Program-made: the position numbers and the translations under genes
NCBI RefSeq assembly: GCF_002813445.1
Contig: NZ_PHHD01000001.1
Coordinates: 5,518,001-5,582,000 of the forward strand
Direction: 5' to 3'
Origin: Pseudomonas tolaasii NCPPB 2192
Lineage (GTDB): Bacteria; Pseudomonadota; Gammaproteobacteria; Pseudomonadales; Pseudomonadaceae
DNA: 64,000 nucleotides
The notes under the pieces: generated by a model
What the model was told of the DNA's origin: nothing
What the model saw: the letters and a program-made list of their open reading frames with translations, nothing else
The model's database searches: none
Shown: one piece after another, positions 9,501 through 17,611 of the stretch
Position numbering within the stretch: position 1 is the stretch's first letter
How the letters are laid out: each line of letters opens with the position of its first letter

Positions 9501-11253
9501 GTTGCAGGACAAGGTCGACATGGCCCAGACGCTGATGAACCGCGCCGCCACCGACCCCAAGTACAGCGACAAGGCCCGTGCCAATACACGCAAGAATTTC
9601 GACAACGCCCTGCATGAGCAAATGAACGTTTATGCAGGTTTTCTCGACAGCCGTCAGGAGCGCAGCGAACTGGGCATCCCCATGCCTGTCGATGTTGCCG
9701 GTGTGTTTCTGGAAAACACCGTCAACAATGCACGCAAGTCGGTCGTTGTCGCCGACATGGACCGCCAGGCGCTCTACGCCGAAACACCTGAATTGAGTGC
9801 GCCTTACGAGCAGGCGTTACCGGCAATCCTTGCCAACCCTTCCCGTTACTCAGACTTTCTCAAGGACCTGAGCCTGATCAACGAGCGCCAAATCAAGGCT
9901 TTGGAAACCAAGGACAACGCCCTGCTGGAGTTGTTTAACCTCGGCCAGCCCGGCCTTGAACGCTACAACCGATTGACTCACGGACGCCCCGACGAGCTCA
10001 GCGCACTCGCGCTCAAATATTCGCAACTGCAAAATCTGAAAAACCTGAGCAAAAAGGACTGGCGGGCCGGTCTGTTCGACAATGAACTGGATGCCATTCT
10101 TGACCCTTTGGCCCCGCAAGTGCGCACCCACAGCGAACTCAACACCTTCAACCTTGGCGCCGCCGACCGCCTCGCCGTGCTCGACAGCCTGTTCGAGCAC
10201 TACGCCCAGGCCGTGGACGCCTTGCAGGGCATCGGGCTGGTACACGCCGAAAGCTTGAACATGGCCGAATTCCAATCTCTGCAAGCGCTGATCAATTCGT
10301 TGTACCAGGACGTGGTGCAACAGCTGGCCTCGGTGGTCAAGCCAATAGCCGAATCGCCGAAACGACCACCCAAGCGGGCACTCGGCACGCCTGGAAAAGT
10401 CCAGAAGAAGGTCATCAAGACTCGCAAGCAGGGCGTCCTGATTGGCGATATGAAGCCCGCTGACAACACCCTGCCTATCGATACCGTGGAAGTTCGCTCC
10501 GAACAGACCGACCAGTTGCTGGCCACTTATTCGGAGCACGAAAGCGGCTGGGACGAAATTGAATACCGGCGTCTGCCTTCCGCCCCGGGACCGCTGCCGG
10601 ACACGCGTGCACTCAATGTCATCAAGGGCGACGCGCGCCAGCGGCTCAAGACACTGGACTCGACGGTCAAACGTCAGGAAGGCTATGCGCGGGTATCGAG
10701 GTTTCCGATAGAAATACAGGAGAGCCTGGACACCGAAGCAACGCGTTTCGATGCACTGGCCAATGAACTGGACCGAGCCATCACCGCTCAACCCGCAGAC
10801 CGGCAAACTCCAGCCGACCGCGGGCTGGTCAGCGAATTGCTCGGTGCCGTGGAAACCTTGAAGACCAAAGACCGCACGTTACGCATTCAGCGCACGCTGG
10901 AACTTGCGCCCACCGACAGCCATCTGGCTTATCTGCTTGAACAGGACCAGGTCCAGCTCGCCAGCCTCAGCCCGCGCATCGCCTTGAAGGGCGAACGGCG
11001 CGACTTTATCCAGGAGTACGCCATCAACGACAAACGCGGCTATCCCGTGTGGTATGCACACTTTCATTACCCGCAGGCCACCACCCCCAAACTTGAATAC
11101 ACCGTGGCCCATCTCAAAACCAGGGCTCAGCGCACCGAGAATTACTATTCGCTGTTGAACAAGGCTGTCAGCCCGCAAAGCGTGGTAGACGTGCACCGGG
11201 GCGGGATCAGCAAGGAATTGGCGCAATGGCGTTTCCTGCCACTGGTACCTTGA
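6502..11253 (+). CDS. Very large putative toxin/effector, DUF6543 (dermonecrotic-toxin-like) type, 1583 aa
   Basis: The protein resembles the giant 'DUF6543 / dermonecrotic toxin domain' proteins common in Pseudomonas. Typical stretches are WLTRATPHERAQYRHLSLKL with YTQTALLNQLQQD near residues 340-405, a PRGLYHYLRDWYALIDTGWY-like section near residue 890, and a C-terminal YPVWYAHFHYPQATTPKLEY. No Sec signal is present. One strongly hydrophobic segment at about residues 726-755 (LLFSTLLLPLLRGPLMLTGW) may insert into membranes. AGGA lies 11 bases before the ATG. The gene stands alone, with no recognisable secretion or immunity gene beside it. The toxin role is inferred from family resemblance only. 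No catalytic residues could be assigned. Confidence 0.6.
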   Translation: MPPSPAPSPAGEPLSGAVNTQFGSRPTLIAVTRQLLATLINQAYPSLTFDLTRTQLLTPTSRGGWSRQSLMALALDLLANGTAPDFSDRHGRRCQLSHIPPTPLLAQGAPLDMKIVQGLVESLPQTLPAALQNALAAHWNGTSDTGVTRWQWFSEVLRDTLRMALIQTNDLMPLEREILEQLVEYPDADLRLARYGDAAVHAYFPMATFTAGKRTQQRLAPDLILIPVFKGQPHILWCYAAGGYERYYTLESALSNWAHTLEPDAVFERVTLQRFEADGHLFETQSSIILNHQLHQLQNLKLGSQFGLEALKSVYWHITNPVESLENAARYSAPTLTTLRQQLPEWLTRATPHERAQYRHLSLKLASAKKRGEGETFLSDLPDIRTYTQTALLNQLQQDEIRFDNIRAEQTRAAQFQPADLQLTFHVAAGYPGGAGYVENVRMSLTDLAINNLQSRPQGQFTIAHRNNQPLPAWLTADYLTGSGGLIQHVNIGKTYPEMLKNRLLGDNEESRQRERRFAAQAVAQLPLLALESSLKQVNGVTARGAACVAALVAGQAGERRVDGQPIVIRQLALQRKPGAAADRVANMYIIEPENSDIGPHILYRPLYADALLQFSSRAQMMSAIATPGELQTSVLTWLSDGARPIYDNGGFAQPHYVRFGAGSEFDRPEIPAPATLAANGINDELLQCLANGELMQYLYGANARALVDQAEHESVSNAESRWRVFLEGAGLLFSTLLLPLLRGPLMLTGWLLSLSSSANRDIPAVNSADAQTRELAWADLLLNVGMLMFELVPTRVPSKLNLSSHHQEQILHSPLARRVPEQWPPLPAAPVEHGAVLLGGGSSGLANSVVDFGFASARQRLTADQRQRLSLLQVPKPEVLPDPVSSGPHRGLYHYLRDWYALIDTGWYQVRLEPDCVVIVDPFNTQHHGPYLKSDGQGNWSIDLQLRLRGGMPPKRIAAERERKALRKQQLGEEQTRFTHSPQVMQQGALVTLKSPQQLLQDKVDMAQTLMNRAATDPKYSDKARANTRKNFDNALHEQMNVYAGFLDSRQERSELGIPMPVDVAGVFLENTVNNARKSVVVADMDRQALYAETPELSAPYEQALPAILANPSRYSDFLKDLSLINERQIKALETKDNALLELFNLGQPGLERYNRLTHGRPDELSALALKYSQLQNLKNLSKKDWRAGLFDNELDAILDPLAPQVRTHSELNTFNLGAADRLAVLDSLFEHYAQAVDALQGIGLVHAESLNMAEFQSLQALINSLYQDVVQQLASVVKPIAESPKRPPKRALGTPGKVQKKVIKTRKQGVLIGDMKPADNTLPIDTVEVRSEQTDQLLATYSEHESGWDEIEYRRLPSAPGPLPDTRALNVIKGDARQRLKTLDSTVKRQEGYARVSRFPIEIQESLDTEATRFDALANELDRAITAQPADRQTPADRGLVSELLGAVETLKTKDRTLRIQRTLELAPTDSHLAYLLEQDQVQLASLSPRIALKGERRDFIQEYAINDKRGYPVWYAHFHYPQATTPKLEYTVAHLKTRAQRTENYYSLLNKAVSPQSVVDVHRGGISKELAQWRFLPLVP

Positions 11254-11271
11254 AAAAGAAGGGGGGTCAGT

Positions 11272-11310
11272 TAAGGGGCAGCATCGGCGTGATGCCTGCA
11301 TGGCCCCTTA
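11272..11310. terminator. Probable bidirectional terminator between convergent genes
   Basis: TAAGGGGC at 11272-11279 and GCCCCTTA at 11303-11310 form an inverted repeat with a further internal pairing (GCATC/GATGC). It sits exactly between the stop of the giant gene and the stop of iatP. Confidence 0.5.
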
Positions 11311-11314
11311 CTTG

Positions 11315-12337
11315 TCAGCGCTTGAGTTTGCGCTTGTTACGGTATTGGTCGATGACTACCGCAATGACGATGATCAGCCCCTTGATGATGTCCTGGATAT
11401 ACGCGTCCACCCCGACAAAGGTAAACCCGCTGGCCATCACCCCGAGGATCAGCGCGCCGATGACCGTGCCGGTGATGCGCCCTACCCCGCCTGCCAGGCT
11501 GGTGCCGCCGATCACCGCCGCCGCAATCGCATCCAGCTCATAGGACATGCCCATGCCCGCCTGCCCGGTCGCGGCGCGTGCCGAGGCCACCACACCGGCC
11601 AAACCTGCCAAGAGGCCCGCGATGCTGTACACGATGATCAGGTGGCGCTTGACGTTGATGCCCGAGGTGCGCGCCGCCTGCATGTTGCCGCCGATGGCGT
11701 AGGTGTATTTGCCGTACTTGGTGTAGCGCAAGGCAATGTGAAAGATCACTGCCACCACCAGAAAGATGATCACCGGCATCGCGCCATGGCCGATGGCCGT
11801 GTACGAATCCGACAGCATGCTCACCGGCTGGCCTTCGGTGTAGTAACGCGCCAGGCCACGGGCCGACACCATCATGCCCAGGGTCGCGATAAACGGCGGG
11901 ATGCCGGTGACCGCAATAATGCTGCCGTTGATCGCCCCCGCCAGCAGCCCCACGCCCAGGCCCATGGCCACCGGGATCCACACCGGCAAGTCGGTCAGGC
12001 TGGGGAACACCGCCCGGGAAAAGTCCGAGGTCTGCGCCAAGCTGGCGGCGATCATCGCCGACAGCGCCAGCACCGAACCGGAGGACAAGTCGATCCCCGT
12101 GGTGATGATCACCTGGGTCACGCCAATCGCCAGCAAACCGATGATCGACACCTGCAGAATCATTAGCACCAGGCGTTGGGAATTCATCAAAAAGCTTTGG
12201 TCACGCACGATCCAGCCGAACAGTTCAAACACCAGGCCGATGCCGATCAGCACCAGAAAGATGCTCAGCTCGGTGGGCATGCGACGCCGGTGCTTGACCG
12301 GTGCCGTGGCGGGCTTGTTGTCTGTTATTGCGTTCAT
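11315..12337 (-). CDS. iatP: Inositol-type sugar ABC transporter permease
   Basis: This 340-residue inner-membrane permease belongs to the RbsC/AraH class (about ten hydrophobic segments). The characteristic family stretch is GIDLSSGSVLALSAMIAASL, followed by AGAINGSIIAVTGIPPFIATLG and the cytoplasmic coupling loop YAIGGNMQAARTSGINVKRH. It forms the channel for the ATPase and binding protein encoded just upstream. The ATG at 12337 follows AAGGTG and is preferred over a TTG two codons earlier. It is the last gene of the transporter operon, 25 bases after the ATPase gene. Position beside the iol genes points to myo-inositol as substrate. Confidence 0.88.
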   Translation of the reverse strand: MNAITDNKPATAPVKHRRRMPTELSIFLVLIGIGLVFELFGWIVRDQSFLMNSQRLVLMILQVSIIGLLAIGVTQVIITTGIDLSSGSVLALSAMIAASLAQTSDFSRAVFPSLTDLPVWIPVAMGLGVGLLAGAINGSIIAVTGIPPFIATLGMMVSARGLARYYTEGQPVSMLSDSYTAIGHGAMPVIIFLVVAVIFHIALRYTKYGKYTYAIGGNMQAARTSGINVKRHLIIVYSIAGLLAGLAGVVASARAATGQAGMGMSYELDAIAAAVIGGTSLAGGVGRITGTVIGALILGVMASGFTFVGVDAYIQDIIKGLIIVIAVVIDQYRNKRKLKR

Positions 12338-12362
12338 AGCCAATCACCTTCTTATTCTGTAA

Positions 12363-13916
12363 TCAGTGGACTGCGGTCATACCGGAAGCCAGCTGCATGA
12401 CTTTTTCCTGGGTCGCCTCGCTGCGGTCCAGGGTGCCCATCAGGTCGCCTTCGTGCATCACCATCACTCGGTCGCTCATGCCCAGCACTTCAGGCAGCTC
12501 GGACGAAATCATGATCACGGCCATGCCTTCACTGGCGAGGAAGGAAATCAAACGGTAAATCTCGGCCTTGGCGCCGACGTCGATGCCACGGGTCGGCTCG
12601 TCGAGAATCAGCAGGCGCGGGTTGGTCATCAGCCAGCGCGCCAGCAAGGCCTTTTGCTGGTTGCCGCCGGACAGCGTGTCGATGCACTGCTCAAGGGACG
12701 GGGTTTTCACTCGCAGCTTCTTGCACATGTCTTCGCACAGGGCGCGCAGGGCTTTTTGCTGAATAAAACCGTTGCCCGAATAATGCGGCAGCACGGCCAT
12801 TTCCATGTTTTCCAGCACCGACAGGCACGGAAACAGGCCACTGAGCTTGCGGTCTTCGGTCAACAGCGCGAAGCCCTTTTCGATGGCCATGTGCGGGTCG
12901 GTGATGCGTACCGGCTTGCCGTCGAGGGTGATTTGCCCGCCGCTGCTTGGGGTGATGCCAAAAATGGTTTCCGCCACGTTGGTACGTCCCGAGCCCATCA
13001 GGCCGGCGATACCGAGGATTTCACCGGCGTGCAGGTCGAATGACACGTCCTTGAACACGCCGTCCAGACGCAGGTCACGCACGGTCAGCAGCAACTCACC
13101 GATGGGCGTTTCGCGCACCGGGAACAGCTGGCTCAATTCGCGGCCGACCATCATCGAAATCAGGCTGTCGCTGTTCATGCTGTCGGCGCGTTGCAAGCCG
13201 ATGTAATGACCGTCGCGAAACACCGCCACTTCGTCGGCGATGGCAAACACTTCGTTCATTTTGTGGGTGATATAGACAATGCCTTTGCCCTGGGCTTTCA
13301 GGTCGGCAATGATCGAAAACAGGTGGGCCACTTCCTTGTCGGTGATGGCCGAAGTCGGTTCATCCATGATCAGGATGTCGGAGTCGTAGGACACGGCCTT
13401 GGCAATCTCGACCATCTGCCGCTCGGCGATGCTCAGGTTGCCCACGTGTTCCTCGGGGTCCAGGTTGATGCGCAACCGGGCCAGCAATTGGGCGGTGCAG
13501 CGGTGCATTTCGCGGTGGTTGACCATGTGCAGGCTGTTGAGCTGCTCGCGGCCGATCCAGATATTTTCGGCGATGCTCATGTGCGGCATCAGGTTGAGTT
13601 CCTGGTGGATCATCGCAATGCCGGCCTTTTGCGCCGCCAGTGGTGTTTCAAACACGATCGGCTTGCCACGCAGACGGATTTCCCCGGCGTCCGGCTGATA
13701 GATGCCGGCGATGATCTTCATCAGCGTGGATTTACCCGCGCCGTTCTCGCCCATCAACGCCAGCACGGAACCTGGGCGCACACGCAGTTGCACATCAGCC
13801 AGGGCCACGACGCCGGGAAAGCCTTTGCTGATATTCACGATTTCCAGCAAGTAGGGTTCTTCAAGCAGCGGGGCCTGGGCGCCGGCAGTCTGCGGGACAG
13901 TCGCTTGAGCGAGCAT
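12363..13916 (-). CDS. iatA: Inositol-type sugar ABC transporter ATP-binding protein (two ABC domains)
   Basis: The ~517-residue protein has two ABC domains, as in RbsA/MglA. The first carries Walker A GENGAGKSTLMKIIAG, signature NLSIAERQMVEIAKA and Walker B DILIMDEPTSAI. The second has a degenerate Walker A region (GLMGSGRTNVAETIFG), signature LSGGNQQKALLARWL and Walker B LLILDEPTRGID. The second site is often non-canonical in this class. The start at 13916 is chosen because GGAG lies nine bases upstream. The ATG five codons earlier has no good ribosome site. It energises inositol uptake with the neighbouring permease and binding protein. Confidence 0.9.
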   Translation of the reverse strand: MLAQATVPQTAGAQAPLLEEPYLLEIVNISKGFPGVVALADVQLRVRPGSVLALMGENGAGKSTLMKIIAGIYQPDAGEIRLRGKPIVFETPLAAQKAGIAMIHQELNLMPHMSIAENIWIGREQLNSLHMVNHREMHRCTAQLLARLRINLDPEEHVGNLSIAERQMVEIAKAVSYDSDILIMDEPTSAITDKEVAHLFSIIADLKAQGKGIVYITHKMNEVFAIADEVAVFRDGHYIGLQRADSMNSDSLISMMVGRELSQLFPVRETPIGELLLTVRDLRLDGVFKDVSFDLHAGEILGIAGLMGSGRTNVAETIFGITPSSGGQITLDGKPVRITDPHMAIEKGFALLTEDRKLSGLFPCLSVLENMEMAVLPHYSGNGFIQQKALRALCEDMCKKLRVKTPSLEQCIDTLSGGNQQKALLARWLMTNPRLLILDEPTRGIDVGAKAEIYRLISFLASEGMAVIMISSELPEVLGMSDRVMVMHEGDLMGTLDRSEATQEKVMQLASGMTAVH

Positions 13917-13981
13917 AGAAAGGTACTCCATCTGCAGAGCGGCCGTGACCGCCCTGCCGGCTTATTGTTGTTATGTCGGGG

Positions 13982-14911
13982 CTACTTGAACTTGGCGACG
14001 TTGTCCGGGGTGATCAACTGGAACGGGATCACCTGGTTTTGCTCGACGGGTTCTTTCTTGGCCATCTTGCGCGCCGCTTCCACCGAACCGACCGCCTGGC
14101 CATTGGCGTCCTGGAACGCCGAGGCGGCCATATCGCCCTTGGTAATTGCGTTCAAACCGTCCGGCGTGCCATCAACCCCTGCGATCAGTACGTCTTTCTT
14201 GCCCGCCGACTTCAAAGCCATCGATGCACCAATCGCCATTTCGTCGTTGTTGGCGAGCACCGCGTTGAAATCACGGCCCTGGGTCAGCCAGTCGTTGACC
14301 AGGGTCATGCCCTTGTCACGCAGCCAGATGCCGGTTTGTTCCTGTTCGATCTTGATGCCGGGGTACTTGGCCAGCACTTCCTTGACGCCCTTGGTGCGGT
14401 TGGTGGTCGAGTTGTTCGCCAGGTCGCCGAGCAAAATCACGATATTGCCTTTGCCACCCAGCTTGTCGGCGATGTACTGCATTTGCAGCTTGCCGGCCTC
14501 GACGTCGTCGGAGGTCACGGCCACCACATCCTTGGGCAGGTCTTTCTGGTCAGGGCGGCGGTTGACGAACACCAGCGGAATGCCGGCCTTGGTCGCGGCA
14601 CTGATGATGTTCTTGGTCGACGCGGTGTCCACCGGGTTGACGATGATCGCGTCGACCTTCTGGCTGATGAAGTTCTCGACCTGGCTCAGTTGCTTGACCA
14701 CGTCGGCACGGGCGTCTTCGAACTGCAGCTGCACGCCGTCGCCTTTGGGGTAGGACTTGGCTTGCTTGTCCATGTCTTCGCGCAGGTAGGTCAGAAAGGT
14801 GTCATCGAAGGCGGACATGCTCACGCCCACCTTGATATCGGCAGCGCTGGCAAAACCACTGGCCAGCATCAACGACAGGGCCAGCGCGGTAAAACGGATC
14901 GGGGTCTTCAT
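13982..14911 (-). CDS. Inositol-type sugar ABC transporter periplasmic binding protein
   Basis: This 309-residue type-I periplasmic binding protein has a Sec signal (MKTPIRFTALALSLMLASGF, cleavage after ASA). The mature start DIKVGVSMSAFDDTFLTYLR and the motifs IIVNPVDTAST, PLVFVNRRP and VLANNDEMAIGA are typical of the RbsB/IbpA class. The ATG at 14911 follows GGAGAC. The longer open frame to 15052 adds an unlikely non-signal extension. It is the first gene of the three-gene importer operon and is separated from the upstream dehydrogenase gene by ~390 bases carrying a candidate IolR site. Confidence 0.88.
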   Translation of the reverse strand: MKTPIRFTALALSLMLASGFASAADIKVGVSMSAFDDTFLTYLREDMDKQAKSYPKGDGVQLQFEDARADVVKQLSQVENFISQKVDAIIVNPVDTASTKNIISAATKAGIPLVFVNRRPDQKDLPKDVVAVTSDDVEAGKLQMQYIADKLGGKGNIVILLGDLANNSTTNRTKGVKEVLAKYPGIKIEQEQTGIWLRDKGMTLVNDWLTQGRDFNAVLANNDEMAIGASMALKSAGKKDVLIAGVDGTPDGLNAITKGDMAASAFQDANGQAVGSVEAARKMAKKEPVEQNQVIPFQLITPDNVAKFK

Positions 14912-14960
14912 GAACGGTCTGTCTCCACATTCTTGTTGATTTTGTTGGACGTTACGTTGA

Positions 14961-15146
14961 TCAGAGCGGGCCTTGCGCAGTAGGCAGTCGAACCACCGGA
15001 GCGCCTGGAATGCAGCACACCAGCGCGTCTTTGTTTTCGACGCACAGCACATTGAGGAAGGAGAAGTAAAATGGCCGGGCGCGGGGCAGACCGCGTGGCG
15101 TTTGGGCAGGGCGTAAAACTCGCAGTACAGCGTTGAAGATTTTCAT
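14961..15146 (-). CDS. Possible 61-residue leader ORF upstream of the inositol-binding protein gene
   Basis: The frame starts ATG at 15146 with AGGTACC seven bases upstream and ends 49 bases before the binding-protein ATG. The product is basic at the N-terminus (MKIFNAVLRVLRPAQTPRGL) with a cysteine-bearing middle (NVLCVENKDALVCCIPG). It matches no family I know. It could be a regulatory upstream frame or chance. Confidence 0.2.
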   Translation of the reverse strand: MKIFNAVLRVLRPAQTPRGLPRARPFYFSFLNVLCVENKDALVCCIPGAPVVRLPTAQGPL

Positions 15147-15237
15147 CTGACGGTACCTGGTTGTTTTTGATCTTGTTTTTGTTGAGCCGCGCGAATCGGG
15201 TTCGAGCGTACTTTCTGCAACCTGGAAAAGACTTTAT

Positions 15238-15253
15238 TGGAAAATTAATTCCA
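15238..15253. promoter_or_regulatory. Candidate IolR operator upstream of the inositol importer
   Basis: The 16-base sequence TGGAAAATTAATTCCA is a perfect TGGAA-N6-TTCCA palindrome. The same arms and spacing occur at 24446-24461 between iolC and iolR. Additional TGGAA half-sites flank it at 15223, 15267 and 15288. Shared occurrence at both inositol promoters suggests the RpiR-type regulator binds here. Confidence 0.55.
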
Positions 15254-15297
15254 TATCAACACAATTTGGAATTTTGTTCTATTTTTCTGGAAAAGCC

Positions 15298-16326
15298 CTA
15301 CTGCGACGTTGTTTCGACCACTTGCTGACGCTCATGACTGAGCCGCGCAGCGTCCAATATACGGGTAGTTTCCAGCGCATCACAGGCATCCACCGGCAAC
15401 GGCCCCAACCCTTGCACCGCACTGTGCAACTGCCGATAGAACTGCGTCCAGCAGCCTTTTTCCGACGGCACCCGTTCGCGCTCTTCACCCTGCTCGAACC
15501 AGCCCCAGCGTCGGTGTTCTTCGGCGCCCCAATGCTCGCCTTCGGTTTTTGGCGACTTGCCGGCCAGCAACAGTGCTTCCTGACCATCCAGGCCATCGAC
15601 GGTGTAGCAACCGCGGGTACCACTGACCCGAAAACGCGGGGCCTGGCTGTTTTGCAGCGCACTGCCCCACAGGTGCGAAATCACACCGTTGGCGTGGGTC
15701 AGCGACACAAAGAAGCCGTGGTCGAGGGTTGGGTGTTCCGTACTGAACTGGAGTTGCGCGAACACCCGATCCACCGGGCCGAACAGTTGCAGCGCCTGAT
15801 CCACCAGATGGCTGCCCAGATCCCGCAGCCAGCCACCGCCACTGGGGTTGCCCACGGCGTCGGGGGTGTAGCGCTCCACGCGGGATTCAAACCGGGTGAT
15901 GTCGCCCAGGGCACCGGCGTCGATCAGCTTGCGCAGGGTCAGGTAGTCCGAGTCCCAGCGCCGGTTCTGGTAGACGCTGAGCAACACGCCCTGGCGCTCG
16001 GCGGCGGTGATCAGGGCCTGGGCCTGTTCGGCGTTGCTGGCAAAAGGCTTGTCACTGACCACCGCCACGCCGTGTTCGATGGCTTCCAGCACCAGCGCCG
16101 GGCGGCCTTTGAGGGTGGTGGAGATGACCAGCGCGTCAACGCCGGCCTCGACGATCTGGCCGATGGAGTCAAAGGCCTTGAGGCCGGGGTGGTCGGTTGC
16201 CAACTGCTGGCGCCGCTCAGGTGAACGGGTGACCACGCCAACAAACGTGGCGCCTGGCAGCGTGGCAATCAGCGGCGCATGAAAGAAGCGCCCTCCGTGG
16301 CCGTAGCCGACTAGTCCAATTCTCAT
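15298..16326 (-). CDS. Gfo/Idh/MocA-family oxidoreductase in the inositol cluster
   Basis: This 342-residue NAD(P)-dependent dehydrogenase has an N-terminal Rossmann fold (MRIGLVGYGHGGRFFHAPLI). Its catalytic-domain motif is VVSDKPFASNAEQAQALI, where the lysine of the xxKP motif is conserved. GGGWLRDLGSHLVDQALQLF carries the usual D/H pair. It resembles YdgJ/IolW-type enzymes more than IolG, so it may reduce or oxidise an inositol isomer such as scyllo-inosose. It lies at the downstream end of the iol genes, separated from iolG by a REP pair and another inverted repeat. Substrate not established. Confidence 0.82.
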   Translation of the reverse strand: MRIGLVGYGHGGRFFHAPLIATLPGATFVGVVTRSPERRQQLATDHPGLKAFDSIGQIVEAGVDALVISTTLKGRPALVLEAIEHGVAVVSDKPFASNAEQAQALITAAERQGVLLSVYQNRRWDSDYLTLRKLIDAGALGDITRFESRVERYTPDAVGNPSGGGWLRDLGSHLVDQALQLFGPVDRVFAQLQFSTEHPTLDHGFFVSLTHANGVISHLWGSALQNSQAPRFRVSGTRGCYTVDGLDGQEALLLAGKSPKTEGEHWGAEEHRRWGWFEQGEERERVPSEKGCWTQFYRQLHSAVQGLGPLPVDACDALETTRILDAARLSHERQQVVETTSQ

Positions 16327-16339
16327 AAGTAGATCCCTT

Positions 16340-16450
16340 GATCGTTCCCACGCTCTGCGTGGGAATGCAGCCCGTGACGCTCTGCGTCACAATCAAAAGC
16401 GGACGCGGAGCGTCCATTGAGGCGTTCCCACGCAGAGCGTGGGAACGATC
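16340..16450. repeat. Long inverted-repeat element with 26-bp perfect arms (GATCGTTCCCACGC type)
   Basis: Arm 16340-16365 begins GATCGTTCCCACGCTCTGCG and is exactly complementary to 16425-16450. The interior holds two smaller hairpins around GTGACGC/GCGTCAC and GGACGC/GCGTCC. A second element with the same design lies at 25513-25625. Confidence 0.85.
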
Positions 16451-16467
16451 TACCAACCCCGGTCAAC

Positions 16468-16556
16468 TGTGGGAGCTGGCTTGCCTGCGATAGCGGTGCA
16501 TCAGGTACTACATTTGCAACTGAAAGACCGCTATCGCAGGCAAGCCAGCTCCCACA
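16468..16556. repeat. Paired REP element
   Basis: TGTGGGAGCTGGCTTGCCTG... at 16468-16496 is the exact reverse complement of 16528-16556, about 31 bases apart. It lies between iolG and the downstream dehydrogenase. Confidence 0.85.
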
Positions 16557-16582
16557 TTTTTCAATCGGGTTTCTTCAGTGGT

Positions 16583-17593
16583 TTAACCGTAGAAATGCGG
16601 TCGATCCGGCAAGCTCACTTTCACAATCTGCTCGCTGCCCTGCGCTTGGATGCACGCATCCGCCGCCACCGCCGCCGCAAAACCGTCCCACGCCGACGGC
16701 CCGCCGACTTGGCCGGCGCGTACGCTGTCGATAAATGCCTGCAACTCCACGTCATAGGCGCCGATGAAGCGATCTTTCCAGTCCATCAAAATCGCATTCG
16801 ACAGCTTTGCACCGCTGCGCAGCTGAACTTGCGACGGCTCCGGCAGTTTGGCGATGCCGGTCTCCCCCACCACTTCGCACTGGATGTCGTAGCCGTACTG
16901 GCAGTTCACAAACACTTCCACATCAATGCGCGTGCCTTTGGCGGTTTCCAGCAGCACGATCTGCGGGTCGCGCAGGTGGGCCAGGGCTTTGCTCGACTTG
17001 CGGGGGAACACCACTTGCACCGACACGTAGTCGTCATTGAGCAACCAGCGCAACACGTCCAGTTCGTGGATCAGGGTGTCGGTGATCGCCATGTCGGTCT
17101 TGTAGTTCTCGCCCACCGTCGGGTTGCGATGCGCGCAGTGCAGCATCAGCGGTTCGCCGATCTGGCCGCTGTCGATCACCGCCTTCAGGGCGCGATAGCC
17201 TTCGTCATACGGGCGCATGAAACCCACCTGCACCAGGCGCTTGCCGTAGGCGATTTCGGCGTCGACGATGCGGCGACAGCCCTCAGCCGTGACCGCCAGG
17301 GGTTTTTCGCAGAACACCGGTTTGCCGGCAGCGATGGCCGCCAGCACGAACTCTTCGTGGCTCGGGCCCCAGGAGGTCACGAGCACCGCCTCTACTTCGG
17401 GAGAGGCGATCAGCGCGCGCCCGTCCGGGTACACCTCGGCGTCCAGCTTCAAATCGGCCACCACCTGGGCAGCCTGCTCCAGGTTGATGTCGGTGACCGC
17501 CACCACCTGGCTGTTGAGCAACGTCTGGCTGCACCGACGAATATGGTCCCGGCCGATAGCGCCCGTACCAATGACACCTAGCTTTAAAGACAT
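16583..17593 (-). CDS. iolG: myo-Inositol 2-dehydrogenase
   Basis: This 336-residue Gfo/Idh/MocA enzyme oxidises myo-inositol to 2-keto-myo-inositol with NAD+, the first step of the pathway. The Rossmann motif is LGVIGTGAIGRDHIRR at the N-terminus. The catalytic motif is VFCEKPLAVTAEGCRRI near residue 93, where the lysine is expected to contact substrate and cofactor. The family pattern TDTLIHELDVLRWLL carries the catalytic aspartate/histidine region. Length and motifs match IolG. It follows iolD by 18 bases and is probably translated from the same transcript. Confidence 0.92.
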   Translation of the reverse strand: MSLKLGVIGTGAIGRDHIRRCSQTLLNSQVVAVTDINLEQAAQVVADLKLDAEVYPDGRALIASPEVEAVLVTSWGPSHEEFVLAAIAAGKPVFCEKPLAVTAEGCRRIVDAEIAYGKRLVQVGFMRPYDEGYRALKAVIDSGQIGEPLMLHCAHRNPTVGENYKTDMAITDTLIHELDVLRWLLNDDYVSVQVVFPRKSSKALAHLRDPQIVLLETAKGTRIDVEVFVNCQYGYDIQCEVVGETGIAKLPEPSQVQLRSGAKLSNAILMDWKDRFIGAYDVELQAFIDSVRAGQVGGPSAWDGFAAAVAADACIQAQGSEQIVKVSLPDRPHFYG

Positions 17594-17611
17594 ACAAAAC
17601 TCCTCTTGTTA

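Larger units (their letters stand above)
14912..15297. other. Leader/promoter region of the inositol importer operon
   Basis: The 386-base gap is GC-rich near the gene and AT-rich toward 15180-15297. The AT-rich part holds four TGGAA repeats (starting 15223, 15238, 15267, 15288), one of them paired with TTCCA as the palindrome at 15238-15253. A short open frame at 14961-15146 lies inside. No terminator was recognised. Confidence 0.5.

Noticed and set aside
13191..14753. 520-codon open frame opposite iatA and the binding-protein gene
   Set aside because: It spans two real genes and their gap on the other strand, so it cannot be a conserved gene.
16340..16556. Regularly spaced repeats that could suggest CRISPR
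   Set aside because: The repeats are inverted pairs of REP-type arms, not direct repeats with unique spacers.
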